From Chondrosia reniformis (Eukaryota; Porifera; Demospongiae; Chondrillida; Chondrillidae): 64,000 bases of DNA. The notes under the pieces were generated by a model that was not told where the DNA came from, ran no database searches, and worked only from the letters and a program-made list of their open reading frames with translations. Shown one piece after another: positions 9,688 through 21,091 of the stretch. Each line of letters opens with the position of its first letter. The first letter of the stretch is position 1. The stretch is taken from the NCBI GenBank assembly GCA_947172415.1, contig OX359190.1, forward strand, positions 372,001 through 436,000, in the 5' to 3' direction. The translations under genes and the position numbers were made by a program.

Positions 9688-11871
9688 TCAAAGTACTACT
9701 ACTCTTCTGTTATTACCATCTGCTATGTAAATGAGTCCATCAATATCAACTGCTACACCACAAGGATAATTCAATCCAATATCAGTCACTTCATGGACAC
9801 ACTGTCCATCTTGTGTGAAGATGCTGAGCTTATTAGTACTATATGAAGCGACCACTATATGTCCATCACTTGTGACTGCTATACCTCGTGGACCCTTCAC
9901 AATGCCATTACCAAACTGCCTAATAAACTGACCATTCTGCTGAAACACTTGAATGCGATGATTATCACCATCTGTGACATACACCAAATCATCAGGTGTT
10001 ATGAGAATGTAACGAGGGCAACTAAACTCTCCTTCAGCTTTACCCTTGTGACCAAACCTGTACTGGAATGTACCTTCTTCTGTAAACACAGAAACACAAT
10101 GACCTCCACACTCTGCCACAAATATATGTCCCTCCTTGTTAACTGCCAAACCAAATGGTCCACTAAGTTGACCTTGATCTTTACCTTTTCCTCCAAACTG
10201 CCTTACAAATTCACCAGCTGCTGTGTAGATACTGATGTAGCCATTCCAATAGTCACTAACTATCACATTCCCTGTTCTACTTAGTGCTATTCCATACAAA
10301 CAACCACCATTCTTGACTTTGAAGCTTCTTATAACTTGACCTTGTCTGTTTAGGATAGTCACTTGTCCATTGTTATCTGAACAGTATAGCAAACCATCCG
10401 GACCTACTGCAACACCCAAATACTGAGAACCTGATGGATGCTTGAACTCCTGCTTGACTGCAGTAATTACGCTAGCACCAACTACCTTCACCTCTATTGG
10501 ACTGCCTGCTACATCATGTCCTCCAACAGTCACACTCAGATGGCACTTCTCTGATGGAACAAACTGCACCTCATATGTGCCATCTCTCATGTCTGCTACT
10601 TTACCAAACACAGGAACACCAGCTGTCACAGGACGAAGGACAGCCAACACTTTATCTCCTCCTCTGCACTCATTGCCTCTCTCATCTCTTGTCATCACCT
10701 TCAATTGCAAAGGAGGTTTCTTTATCCAAGGTCTCATTCTGCAGGTAATGACGTTATCCTTCACTTCCACTCCTTCCATAGTGCAGTTTGGTGGATGGGG
10801 ACTGTGATGGATGCTTCCAAGTGATGAGATGTACTTTTCCACTTCTTCTCGATCACAGCTCTTCAGACCAACAGAAGGTTGGATGGAGGCTCTTGGCATT
10901 GAGATACTGCTGCTGAGAGATGACATGCGACTGACAATCTTCTTTGTCACTGATAACTGCTCTTCTGTTGTTCCATTCAAACTCATCTCTTCCGACAGGC
11001 AATGGAATGCATCAAGCTTCTTCAGACTGACCTTCAATTCTCTCTCACGTCTCTCAAGTTCTCTTCTTCCCTTGTCTTCTGCTTTCCTCACTTCAGCAGC
11101 AAGACCATCACAGCGGGCTGTCACCATGGCAAACAGATGCTCCTTCATTCCAGCAATCTCTCCTAACGCATTCTCAGACTGCTGTTGGAGACTAGCTTTG
11201 CTGTCCTGCACTTCTTGGAGAGCAGATCTGATTGCCTTCCTTTGAGTCCTCACGGATGAAAGGCACTGCGTCAGAGTGGTCTTGTTGGACTCTCCCAGCT
11301 CATCGTCAATGTATGAAACTTTGTGGGAACGATGTGGTTCGATAGAAGAGCAAATGTGACAAATCAATTCTTCACAAGTGTGACAGTAAAGTTCACAATT
11401 CTTATTGTGTTTCGAGCATTTGAACAAATCCTCTTTCTTACCGCCTTGCTCAAACACTCCTTGCAACGGCTTTAATTCGTGTTTTTTAAGGAACTTGTGA
11501 GATTTGTGTTCATCGACGCATTCCTGGCAAATGAACGCATCGCAAGTCGAGCAGAAACTTACGGCCGATCTCTCTTCTTCGTGTTCCCCTTGACAGATGA
11601 CGCCTTCCTTCCGGTACTGGTTGCTCAAAGCCTTCCTCAGAGCGAACGGATGGTCAGAAAGATCCTTGAGAGACAAGGAGAACACTTCCTCGCAAATCTT
11701 GCAGGAGATGCTGCGATGGAGAATCTTCTCTCGACATTCTACCTTCTCGCACAAAGCTAATGAGTGGAGACACGGTAGACATTTCAACTCTTCTACTTTC
11801 TCTCCGCAACCGACACAAGAGAGACTAAGCTCGCTGGACTGAAGGGGTGGGACCGCTGGAAGCTCCGCCAT
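9688..11871 (-). CDS. TRIM-NHL protein 1 (727 aa, intronless)
   Basis: Single-exon TRIM-NHL protein. Domains in order: RING-like Cys/His cluster (C19, C22, C34, H36, C41, C46, C57, C60); a B-box-like cluster (C93 to H125); a canonical B-box 2 (C152, H155, C163, C166, C171, C174, H180, H183); a coiled coil at about 190-325; a filamin-type Ig domain at about 358-465; and six NHL blades from about 472 to 727. By family it is expected to be an E3 ubiquitin ligase whose propeller binds RNA or protein; the ligand is unknown. Variable blade residues: G-P-F at 571-573, C-P-R at 618-620, G-P-R at 660-662, Y-P-C at 702-704; loops NN, YWN, CGGH, GDNH, YST, GNNR. Start: ATG of MAELPAV, conserved in the family. 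Confidence 0.93.
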   Translation of the reverse strand: MAELPAVPPLQSSELSLSCVGCGEKVEELKCLPCLHSLALCEKVECREKILHRSISCKICEEVFSLSLKDLSDHPFALRKALSNQYRKEGVICQGEHEEERSAVSFCSTCDAFICQECVDEHKSHKFLKKHELKPLQGVFEQGGKKEDLFKCSKHNKNCELYCHTCEELICHICSSIEPHRSHKVSYIDDELGESNKTTLTQCLSSVRTQRKAIRSALQEVQDSKASLQQQSENALGEIAGMKEHLFAMVTARCDGLAAEVRKAEDKGRRELERRERELKVSLKKLDAFHCLSEEMSLNGTTEEQLSVTKKIVSRMSSLSSSISMPRASIQPSVGLKSCDREEVEKYISSLGSIHHSPHPPNCTMEGVEVKDNVITCRMRPWIKKPPLQLKVMTRDERGNECRGGDKVLAVLRPVTAGVPVFGKVADMRDGTYEVQFVPSEKCHLSVTVGGHDVAGSPIEVKVVGASVITAVKQEFKHPSGSQYLGVAVGPDGLLYCSDNNGQVTILNRQGQVIRSFKVKNGGCLYGIALSRTGNVIVSDYWNGYISIYTAAGEFVRQFGGKGKDQGQLSGPFGLAVNKEGHIFVAECGGHCVSVFTEEGTFQYRFGHKGKAEGEFSCPRYILITPDDLVYVTDGDNHRIQVFQQNGQFIRQFGNGIVKGPRGIAVTSDGHIVVASYSTNKLSIFTQDGQCVHEVTDIGLNYPCGVAVDIDGLIYIADGNNRRVVVL

Positions 11872-12020
11872 TTGTAGACCTCGCCTAGTTGCTGTATTCG
11901 GTAAATGTTTATTCTATCTGTCTGTTGTTTGTCTAATTTTAGTAATCAGTTCAGTTGTTACTATTTTGGTACTTTATGGTTTATGTAGCAATCTATAGAT
12001 CGATTTTAGTTAGGTTTTAT
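11872..12020 (-). promoter_or_regulatory. Conserved TRIM-NHL 5' flank
   Basis: About 150 bp directly upstream of the start codon is nearly identical in all seven TRIM-NHL genes (also 18051-18200, 23279-23415, 29389-29540, 34388-34520, 55310-55456, 61425-61552). It covers the 5' UTR and probably the core promoter. The shared sequence persists on both strands of the window, so the genes are likely co-regulated. No TATA box can be assigned with confidence. Confidence 0.55.
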
Positions 12021-12298
12021 TGTTTATGTAGATCGATTTTTAATATTATTTTGAATTATGTGTTGTGTTAATATACTACTAATTTTAACCATGTGTGCTT
12101 AAAACTATTTAAATTGTCCAACCTGTGAGTTGTGAAACTTTATAGATTGATTTTAGTTAAGCTATAGCAATGGACACTTCAGTTGCTTTCATTTGTAACA
12201 TTTCTATAAAGCAATAGCAGAACTGCCTTTTACTCTGTAAATCTGGTAGCTATAGAACTTTTTAAAGTTTGATTCAAGTGTAAACGTAAAGTGAAGAG

Positions 12299-13965
12299 TT
12301 ACGCATATAAAGTATATCTTTGAATATAACGGATGTCACTCTCATCAATAAAGTGATCTAAAAAGTAACGGAATGGATCCGAGTATATTCCTCCAACAAC
12401 TGGTGGGCGTGTCCCAGGAAAAAGATCTCCACCATACACAACAAGTACTTTAACAAATATTTATTTATAATAACAAAATTATATTATTACCAGGAGGGGG
12501 GAGTATGGTGGGGTGGTGCAACAGGTGGCAGTGTCACACTGTTACTGTACAATTCCATATTTCTGTACAAAATCTCTTTATTCTTCAACATTTCAATCTT
12601 TTGTAAATGTAGCTTTACGTATTTAGACTTCCAATTTACAGTCTTCAATTCCAATTGGGACTTTAACACTATCACATTGAAAATTATGTGTGAGGGTAAA
12701 ATCCTTAATTAGAAACCAATTTGACTTACATTGAGATCCAAAGTCTCTCATTAACAAGTTTTTCCAAAAGAAGTCCTCTTTGCACAGCTGATTGAATTCT
12801 CTGATTACCATTTCCATGGCAACCAAACTCTGACAATCTAAATGCTTCAACACTTTAACTACACAATTGTAAAAATCTGGTTGGAACAATGATTACTGTA
12901 TAACAATGTCAGTACCTTTAGTTCAACGGGAACACTATTTACATCATACTACATACAATCCTATTATTCAATATCCGTAATGGAACTGTACACTTTATTC
13001 TAATAATAATAAAGCATTAATTACAGTCTGTAGAATACCTTTATTAAAGGCTACACTCTCTTCACTAAACTGATTTGGCCTCACTTGACAGCTAAACACT
13101 TGTCATTTCACTTTAACTACAGACACACAAGTACAAGCTGTTTCAGTCTCTCTCTAACTTACCATGGAGGATACAGGTACTGCCTATCGTAGTACAGAAT
13201 ATCTTTCACCTCTGCTGAGATACGCCCTCTTCTGCCACGCCCACTTTATTCTGTCTCTTCATCACACTTATGTAAATGTATTCCATCTGATATAGACCAT
13301 TTGAGGGGAAATCCCTTGGTAATACCCTTCCTTCATTGCTATCTGCTTCAAAACCTCTGTAAATGAGTTCCGCATGAAGGAAAATAAAAATGGCCTCCAC
13401 AGTGTTACGCGGAGGGTTGGACCTGTATACTGATTGAAGGATCTCCCCCTTTCGTGACAGACATGGCACTGCTCTAGAACTGCTCTCAGAGAGGCCATCT
13501 TCACATGCACCACTCAGATATGGACCAGGTGGGAGTGGTTCAGTGACACTGTCCTCTTTGGGGGTGTGTGCTAGTGGGCGTGTCCTATCTCTGGTAGGTG
13601 TGGCAATACTCTGGGGACATGAAGCTATTCCAACCATTTCATCTTGTCCAGCAACCTCTTCACTTTCTGCTGTCCAGTCCTCCAGCACCCAAATCACGTC
13701 CCCGTGCACCAGTCCGAGAGAGACTAGGGACTTTCCCTCGCCACTCAGTACATCTCTTCCGTTGAATGATAATTCGAGTTTGGAACTACCAGATAAGAAA
13801 TTCAAAGTGATGGGCTATTAAAAGGTAATATAAGCGCCTAGCTTACTCTACCTTACTTACCAGTTCCTGGAAAATGTTTCTTTTCAGTTCTCTTAGAGTC
13901 ACCTTGTGATCCACTTGTAAGGAAATGGTTCGTTTGACTCGTTTACTTTTGATCCGAATCTTCAT
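12299..13965 (-). pseudogene. FBXO7: FBXO7 copy A, inactivated
   Basis: FBXO7 is an SCF substrate receptor with a ubiquitin-like domain, an FP (PI31-type) domain and an F-box. Exon 1 (13861-13965) and exon 2 (13163-13814) encode the ubiquitin-like fold and the FP domain (NPPRNTVEAIFIFLHAELIY). A later exon at 12730-12876 has the F-box (VVKVLKHLDCQSLVAME), and 12490-12668 continues it. Faults: TGA at 13206-13208 where copy B has TGC; a second TGA in the next exon where copy B has GGA; loss of the acceptor CAG before the last exon; and an early TAA at 12299. It is probably dead although the F-box exon is whole. Confidence 0.8.
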
Positions 13966-14159
13966 GGCTGCAGAAAAGTAAGGGAAAATCCCGAAATAAA
14001 ATGGCTGACGATACGCCTCTCATGATCAACAGTCGCTTGCTCTCTCTCTCCCCCTCCCAACCTTCTTAGAGCTACTATGAAAGGATGGAAAGGCGCTAAG
14101 AATGGCAGTTCAGTCACTAAAGTAATGTGTTCCGCTTTGGCTGCGATTTACTTTTCCAG

Positions 14160-15560
14160 TACCGAATGGAGTACAGTAAGATCGTTCAAGCAGCAGTTGA
14201 TGGAATCTTCATTTTGACTCAAGGTATGTACGCTACTTGCGAGTCGTGCAATGTAGGAATGTCGCAGTGTTGAAATGTTAGTCAACTGAACAAGGTCTGG
14301 CTGAGCGACGAAATGTTGTAAATAGTACACAAATATTTTAATATTTTAATATCTTAATATTTAGTCTATCTTAATCTTTTTTTTTTATATTTTTCGACAG
14401 TTTTTGTGTTATTAGGAGAATCGTTTGTGGAGTACTTTTACAGTTTAGAAAGATTGAAGCCACTCCCCCAACCACGCCTACCTCTGAGGAACCGCCTGTT
14501 CTCTCTACTCTTTGTGGTTGGTCATTAAACACTTTCAACTTGTGCAGTTCAAATGTAGTGACATTGTCCGTCTCAGTAGGTAGGACTTCCTTATGTCAAG
14601 ATGAAAATGGAGGACATTTATCATCTGTCTTGTGAGCAGCAGGACAGTGGAGAGACTGTACCACATCAGTGGAAGTGGTTTGTGAAGATGTACCCTATCC
14701 TTCATTTCATAGAGGAGGTCAGTTTAAGTTGTTACCATGGCAACCTAGTCCTCGCCCTACTCTCTCTTCTGTGTAGGTTGTAAAATTGTTGTTTATTTTC
14801 TCTTATTTGATTGAGAAAAGTAATATTATTCCCTTGAGCAGTGGATGAGTGGAGTGTGTCTGAATGGTCACACTAGGGAGGGGGTAGGAGGAAGTGTCAG
14901 GTGAGCTGGGACTAGTAGTACTGTTATTGAGTGTCATGTAAAGGGACACTCGCCAGCTGAGACACCACTTGTATATTCTTGTATATTCATGTATATATTG
15001 AAGGGAAAATAAAAGTTATAATTGACTGAGGTCATGTATAAATTACTATATATAGAATATTTCCCTTCACTTTCTGGAGTGTGTTTATCTGTACTTTAGA
15101 GAATGTTGAAATAACAGACTAGAAACTCCAACTGCTCTTTCTAGTTACTAGTAGAGCTCTCTACTTAGGTGTCTCTCTGTGACCATGTTGGGTGCAGCCT
15201 ACGTGATGAGGTTCCTTGACTGGTGGATGGCAGAGGAGAGACGCACCACACGACAGGCTGTGACTGTCTTACCAAACCCTCCCCCACCCAAGGACACACA
15301 GGTAGGATTGTCTTAATGGTTGCTAGGCAACCATCTAAAACTGCTGATTCTTGTGTTTACAGGTCCAGAGTCTCTTTCCTGCAAATGTGTGTCCTATGTG
15401 CCACAGTTGCCATAGCAACCCCACCAGACTCACTACCTCAGGATATGTCTATTGCTACTCATGTATCATTCCTCACATTCGACAGCACCAATCTTGTCCT
15501 CTGACACGACTGCCTACACTGGAATGGCAATGTGTTAGATTATACACTTCCAACACATAG
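14160..15560 (+). pseudogene. PEX12: PEX12 copy 2, most complete copy
   Basis: Peroxin-12, a peroxisomal membrane RING protein needed for PEX5 ubiquitination. Exons: 14160-14223, 14401-14520 (SFVEYFYSLERLK), 14584-14717 (PYVKMKMEDIY), 14777 onward, 15169-15301 (RFLDWWMAEE) and 15363-15560. The last exon holds the RING-like cluster CPMCHSCH...CYSCIIPHIRQHQSCP and ends in TSNT. The middle exon has a 1-bp deletion relative to the fragments at 8661 and 20053 (agtaat for agtaaat), which shifts the frame near 14821. The first coding exon could not be settled; an ATG at 14001 is only 35 bp from the FBXO7 start and may be it. Probably inactive as read. Confidence 0.7.
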
Positions 15561-15863
15561 CTACTGTATAAATATCTATATTGACATGTGATATTAACTC
15601 TTTCTATGAAAGATGTTATTAAATTCATTGTCCTTTTTATTATTTTGTCCATTTTCAATTGAACAAAGTGACGGGCTTTTTGAGGGAAAGTTACCAAATT
15701 AGGAAAACACTTGTAATGTAATTTGTAAATAAAAATATGAATTGATAAATAAATTGAAACTCGTTGTACAACTAATCTAATAATTTCTATGAATCATTAC
15801 ACAATTAATTATTTACTTCTTTAATAATTGTTCACAGTTAACAAACTTGTTCTCTAAAAGTTC
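15561..15863. other. 3' flank between PEX12 copy 2 and TRIM-NHL 2
   Basis: AT-rich spacer homologous to 9425-9687 and to the same place in later units. Apart from possible polyadenylation signals for the flanking genes, nothing is seen. Confidence 0.4.
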
Positions 15864-18050
15864 TCAAAGTACTACTACTCTTCTGTTATTACTATCTGCT
15901 ATGTAAATGAGTCCATCACTATCAACTGCTACACCAAAAGGACAATTTAATCCAATATCAGTCACTTCATGGACACACTGTCCATCTTGTGTGAAGATGC
16001 TGAGCTTATTAGCACCATATGAAGTTACCACTATATGTCCATCACTTGTGACTGCTATACCTTCTGGAACCTTCACAATGCCATTACCAAACTGCCTAAT
16101 AAACTGACCATTCTGCTGAAACACTTGAATGCAATGATTTCTTTCATCTGTGACATACACCAAATCATCAGGTGTTATGAGAATGTAACTTGGGCAATTA
16201 AACTCTCCTTCAGCTTCACCAAAGTGACCAAACCTGTACAGGAATGTACCTTCTTCTGTAAACACAGAAACACAATTACCTCTACACTCTGCAACAAATA
16301 TATGTCCCTCCTTGTTAACTGCCACACCACATGGATAACTAAGTTGACCTTGATCTTCACCTTTTCCTCCAAACTGCCTTACAAATTCACCAGCTGCTGT
16401 GTAGATACTGATGTAGCCATTATTAAAGTCACTAACTATCACATTCCCTGTTCTACTTAGTGCTATTCCTAACAATGAACCACCATTCTTGACTTTGAAG
16501 CTTCTTATAACTTGACCTTGTCTGTTTAGGACAGTCACTTGTCCTCTCTTATCTGAACAGTATAGCAAACCATCCGGACCTACTGCAACACCCAAATACA
16601 CAGAACCTGATGGATGCTTGAATGCCTGCTTGACTGCAGTAATTACGCTACCACAAACTACCTTCACCTCTACTGGACTGCCTGCTACATCATGTCCTCC
16701 AACAGTCACACTCAGATGGCACTTCTCTGATGGAACACTTGCAAACTGTACCTCATATGTGCCATCTCTAATGTCTGCTACTTTACCAAACACAGGAACA
16801 CCTGCTGTCACAGGACGAAGGACAGCCAACACTTTCTCTCCTCCTCTGCACTCATTGCCTCTCCCGTCCTTTGTCATCACCTTCAAGTGAAGAGGTTTCT
16901 TTATCCAAGGTCTCATTCTGCAGGTAATGACGTTATCCTTCACTTCCATTCCTTCCATAGTGCAGTTTGGTGGATGGGGACTGTGATGGATGCTTCCGAG
17001 TGATGAGATGTACTTTTCCACTTCTTCTCGATCACAGCTCTTCAGACCAACAGAAGGTTGGATGGAGGCTCTTGGCATTGAGATACTGCTGCTGAGAGAT
17101 GACATGCGACTGACAATCTTCTTTGTCACTGATAACTGCTCTTCTGTTGTTCCATTCAAATTCATCTCTTCTGACAGGCAATGGAATGCATCAAGCTTCT
17201 TCAGACTGACCTTCAATTCTCTCTCGCGTCTCTCAAGTTCTCTTCTTCCCTTGTCTTCTGCTTCCCTCACTTCAGCAGCAAGACCATCACAGCGGGCTGA
17301 CATCATGGCAAACAGATGCTCCTTCATTCCACCAATCTCTCCTAACGCATTCTCAGACTGCTGTTGGAGACTAGCTTTACTGTCCTGCACTTCTTGGAGA
17401 GCAGATCTGATTGCCTTCCTTTGAGTCCTCACGGATGAAAGGCACTGCGTCAGAGTGGTCTTGTTGGACTTTTCTAGCTTATCGTCAATGTACGACACTT
17501 TGTGGGAATGGTGAGGTTCGATCGATCGACAAATGTGACAAATCATTTCTTCACAAGTGTGACAGTAAAGTTCGCAATTCTTATTGTGCTTCAAGCAATC
17601 GAACAAATCCTCTTTCTTACCGCCTTGCTCAAACACTCTTTGCAACGGCTTCATTTCGTGTTTCTTTAAGAATTTACGCGTTTTATGATGATCAACGCAT
17701 TCCTGGCAAATGAACGCATCGCAAGTCGAGCAGAAACTTACGGCCGATCTCTCTTCTTCGTGTTCCTCCTGACAGATGACGCCTTTCTTCCGGTACTGGT
17801 TGCTCAAAGCCTTCCTCAGAGCGAACGGATGATCAGAAAGATCCTTGAGAGACAAGGAGAACACTTCCTCGCAAATCTTGCAGGAGACGCTGCGATGGAG
17901 AATCTTCTCTCGACATTCTACCTTCTCGCACAAAGCTAACGAGTGGAGACACGGTAGACATTTCAACTCTTCCACTTTCTCTCCGCAACCGACACAAGAG
18001 AGACTAAGCTCGCTGGACTGAAGGGGTGGGACCGCTGGAAGCTCCGCCAT
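15864..18050 (-). CDS. TRIM-NHL protein 2 (728 aa, intronless)
   Basis: Same architecture as TRIM-NHL 1 (RING-like, two B-boxes, coiled coil, filamin-type domain, six NHL blades) and intact from the ATG of MAELPAV to the terminal RRVVVL. The first B-box reads DHHKTRKF and the second CHICRSIEPHHSH; genes 1 and 4 have DEHKSHKF and CHICSSIEPHR. Variable blade residues: Y-P-C, C-P-S, V-P-E and C-P-F in blades 3 to 6; loops KR, FNN, CRGN, ERNH, YGA, SNNR. It lies between PEX12 copy 2 and the next amplified block. Expected to be a ubiquitin ligase with its own ligand specificity; this is inference from family and variation. Confidence 0.93.
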   Translation of the reverse strand: MAELPAVPPLQSSELSLSCVGCGEKVEELKCLPCLHSLALCEKVECREKILHRSVSCKICEEVFSLSLKDLSDHPFALRKALSNQYRKKGVICQEEHEEERSAVSFCSTCDAFICQECVDHHKTRKFLKKHEMKPLQRVFEQGGKKEDLFDCLKHNKNCELYCHTCEEMICHICRSIEPHHSHKVSYIDDKLEKSNKTTLTQCLSSVRTQRKAIRSALQEVQDSKASLQQQSENALGEIGGMKEHLFAMMSARCDGLAAEVREAEDKGRRELERRERELKVSLKKLDAFHCLSEEMNLNGTTEEQLSVTKKIVSRMSSLSSSISMPRASIQPSVGLKSCDREEVEKYISSLGSIHHSPHPPNCTMEGMEVKDNVITCRMRPWIKKPLHLKVMTKDGRGNECRGGEKVLAVLRPVTAGVPVFGKVADIRDGTYEVQFASVPSEKCHLSVTVGGHDVAGSPVEVKVVCGSVITAVKQAFKHPSGSVYLGVAVGPDGLLYCSDKRGQVTVLNRQGQVIRSFKVKNGGSLLGIALSRTGNVIVSDFNNGYISIYTAAGEFVRQFGGKGEDQGQLSYPCGVAVNKEGHIFVAECRGNCVSVFTEEGTFLYRFGHFGEAEGEFNCPSYILITPDDLVYVTDERNHCIQVFQQNGQFIRQFGNGIVKVPEGIAVTSDGHIVVTSYGANKLSIFTQDGQCVHEVTDIGLNCPFGVAVDSDGLIYIADSNNRRVVVL

Positions 18051-19439
18051 TTGCAGACCTCGCCTAGTTGCTGTATTCGGTAAATGTTTATTCTATCTGT
18101 CTGTTGTTTGTCTAATTTTAGTAATCAGTTCAGTTGTTACTATTTTGGTACTTTATGGTTTATGTAGCAATCTATAGATCGATTTTAATTAAGTTTTATT
18201 GTTTATGTAGATCGATTTTAGTATTTGTCGCTTAAATCATTCTTAAAACTTGTAGGAAAGTTTTATTAGTTTTATTATATTAAAGTATAGTATTAGTAAA
18301 TTAGTAAATTGATAAGGAAGAATGTATATTAATATTTGCAGATCAAAATGGCAGTCGTCGGGTAAAGTTGTTTGCAAATGGAATGGTAATTTAATTATAG
18401 CGTTTCTTTTTAAGATTGAGGTTGTTTCATTTCCTTCTACTTGTCTTACACTCGTAAATTTGTAACCTAAACGTTGATAAAGTCTGCATTATTACATTAC
18501 AAGTGTTTCCTTTTGCACTTGTAGCAATCTTTTCAGAACGTTGTGGATATTTCGTTGGAGGATTCTCAATAGTTTTTCTAGTTCACTTTGATGGACCATG
18601 TTTCTTTGTCATGGGCACACACACCATATAGTATAGTCATATTGTCTGTTTGTTTGATGAAGTGACATGTTACAAATGGTTTGAGTGTGAGTTTTGACAT
18701 TTTGGAATATGACAACTGATGTAACATTTTATTAAATTAATCTGTACGTACTGTAGACATTTCACAAGTACATTTGAATAATACTTTGTAGAAAATTGAG
18801 CACATGATATTTGGATTTCAAATTCTGTGTACATTGTATGTATGTAAGTTCTAAGAATACCTGCAAAAGTTAATTGTTCAAAAGCTGGACTTTAATTAAT
18901 CACAGCTCTTACTATGTAGTTTTAGGTGCTAAAGCTATAATATTTATTTGTACTTATGAAATTATTGGGAAGGACAATGTAGAATGTTCATTTTATAGAT
19001 GATCATCGGCTATCATAAGTTGTTTATAGAAAAAATACAAGTTTTTTAGAATTATAGAGTGTGCAATTGTTTTCTATATGATCTGTAAAGAGTCTGTGTC
19101 ATACAGTATTAATTGGAGTGATTTGTATGGTTTAAAATTGGTTTGAACAAAGAATCTTTTAAATGTTTGTGGCAATTATTTGACATAAACAATAGCTCCA
19201 TTTAGAGTTTGTTACAGGTCAAGTGTTTGGAACCAATTAGTAACTGATTAACACGTGATAAGGCTAACCCATACAGAAGTGACTATGAAATTTAAGTGCT
19301 TTACTATACACAGCACTTTTATGTGAATTTATCTTCTGACAACCATGTCTGGTATAGCAATGGCTAATTTGCCTTTTATCCTTGACCACTCCCCTCTTAC
19401 TTGACCACGCCCTCTTACTTGACCACTCCCCCTCTATTT
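18051..19439. other. TRIM 5' flank and amplified spacer block A, copy 2
   Basis: The first ~150 bp are the shared TRIM-NHL upstream sequence. From about 18340 the block matches 6840-8040, including the atggcagtcgtc word followed by a possible donor (gggtaaag). Several indels separate the copies. C-rich short tandem repeats precede the PSMD6 fragment. No intact gene is seen. Confidence 0.5.
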
Positions 19440-19801
19440 ATATTCCTGGACAGAGACCTCTCCAGATTTGTGGCAATGGGATGTTTGAACTGCAGAATAG
19501 ACAGAGTAGCTGGAGTAGTGGAAACTAACAGACCGGACCAGAAGAACTACCACTATCAGGTGAGCACTACTAACGTGAGGCAGACCCTCCAGTCCTCCAT
19601 GTTTTGTAGAGGAGAAATGTCAGATCTAAGAAATCTAATAGTCTTTAAGTCTTTAAAGTCTTTATTTTTGTGGTTACTCCTTCCAGTGTACTATATACAT
19701 GTAACATTTCCTTCTTCTTGTCCTCTCATTAGGCAACCATCAAGCAGGGAGACTTGTTACTGAACAGGTTACAGAAGTTGAGCAGGATTATCAACATTTA
19801 G
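19440..19801 (+). pseudogene. PSMD6: PSMD6 C-terminal fragment, copy 2
   Basis: Exons 19440-19559 and 19733-19801 with a GT-AG intron give the same C-terminus as the copy at 8041, with few substitutions (for example MGC for MGR). The frame and both splice sites are intact. Only the last ~60 residues of the proteasome lid subunit are present. It cannot assemble into a lid alone; a fused or non-coding role is not excluded. Confidence 0.78.
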
Positions 19802-20052
19802 CAGTTGTTTGACTCTTAAAACTTTGAACTGTCTCTGTGATAATCACGTGCACAATTTTAGAGTTGTAATGTTCAGTTGACAATTATATAATACATGCAC
19901 ATACTGAATGCATATTTGCAATATGTGAAAAAATTGATTTTAATAAGTTATAATGCAACAACTTCTAAATATATATACAACTATTAACCATGTACAGTGT
20001 ATATAGTTTACAAAACTGTATGCTTGTTATACAATAATTTACAAGAGTATAC

Positions 20053-20815
20053 TATTGAGTAAAGTAAATATTATTCCCTTGAGCTGTGGATGAGTGGAGT
20101 GTGTCTGAATGTCACACTTGGGAGAGGGTAGGAGGAAGTGTCAGGTGAGCTGGGACTAGTAGTACTGTTATTGAGTGTCATGTGAAGGGACACTCGTCAG
20201 CTGAGACACCACTTGTATATTCTTGTATATTCTTGTATATTCTTGTATATTCTTGTATATTGAAGGTGAAATAAAAGTTATAATTGAGTGAGGTCATGTA
20301 TAAATTACTATATATAGAATATTTCCCATCACTTTCTGGAGTGTGCTTAGCTGTACTTTTGAGAATGCTGAAATAACAGACTAGAAACTCCAACTGCTCT
20401 TTCTAGTTACTAGTAGAGCTCTCTACTTTAGGTGTCTCTCTGTGGCCATGTTGGGTGCAGCCTACGTGATGAGGTTCCTTGACTGGTGGATGGCAGAGGA
20501 GGGACGCACCACATGACAGGCTGTGACTGCCTTACCAAACCCTCCCCCACCCAGGGACACACGGGTTGGATTGTCTTAATGGCAACCATCTAAAACTACT
20601 GATTCTTGTGTTTACAGGTCCAGAGTCTCTTTCCTGCAAATGTGTGTCCTATGTGTCACAGTTGCCATAGCAACCCCACCACCCTCACTACCTCAGGATA
20701 TGTCTATTGCTACTCATGTATTCTTCCTCATGCTCAACAGCACCAATCTTGTCCTCTGACACGATAGCCTACACTGGAATGGCAATGTGTTAGATTATAC
20801 ACTTCCAACACATAG
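20053..20815 (+). pseudogene. PEX12: PEX12 C-terminal fragment, copy 3
   Basis: Matches the 3' part of PEX12 copy 2. Faults: a TAA in the first piece (gagtaaag), a TGA in the RFLDWWM exon (aca tga where copy 2 has aca cga), and a TAG near the end of the RING exon (cga tag for cga ctg). The cysteines of the RING exon are otherwise retained. No 5' exons are present. Confidence 0.75.
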
Positions 20816-21091
20816 TTACTGTATAAATATCTATATTGACATGTGATATTAACTCTTTCTATGAAAGATGTTATTAAATTCATTGTCCTTTTTATTATTT
20901 TGTCCATTTTCAATTGAACAAAGTGACTGGCTTTTTGAGGGAAAGTTACCAAATTAGGAAAACACTTGTAAAATAAATGTAATTTGTAAATAAAAATATG
21001 ATAAATAAATTAAAACTCGTTGTACAACAATAATTTCAATAAACTAATTAAATAATTGTTCACAGTTAACAAACTTGTTCTCTAAACGTTC
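20816..21091. other. 3' flank before TRIM-NHL 3
   Basis: AT-rich spacer of the amplified unit, about 275 bp. It contains possible polyadenylation signals for the minus-strand TRIM gene and nothing else recognisable. Confidence 0.35.

Noticed and set aside
10811-11245. Antisense open frame of 144 codons conserved opposite each TRIM coiled-coil region
   Set aside because: It is the mirror of a conserved coding sequence with biased codons, and has no independent start context or domain.
20178-20393. Minus-strand 71-codon frame repeated in each PEX12 block
   Set aside because: It overlaps PEX12 intronic sequence with a variable ttgtatattc microsatellite, and the frame changes between copies.
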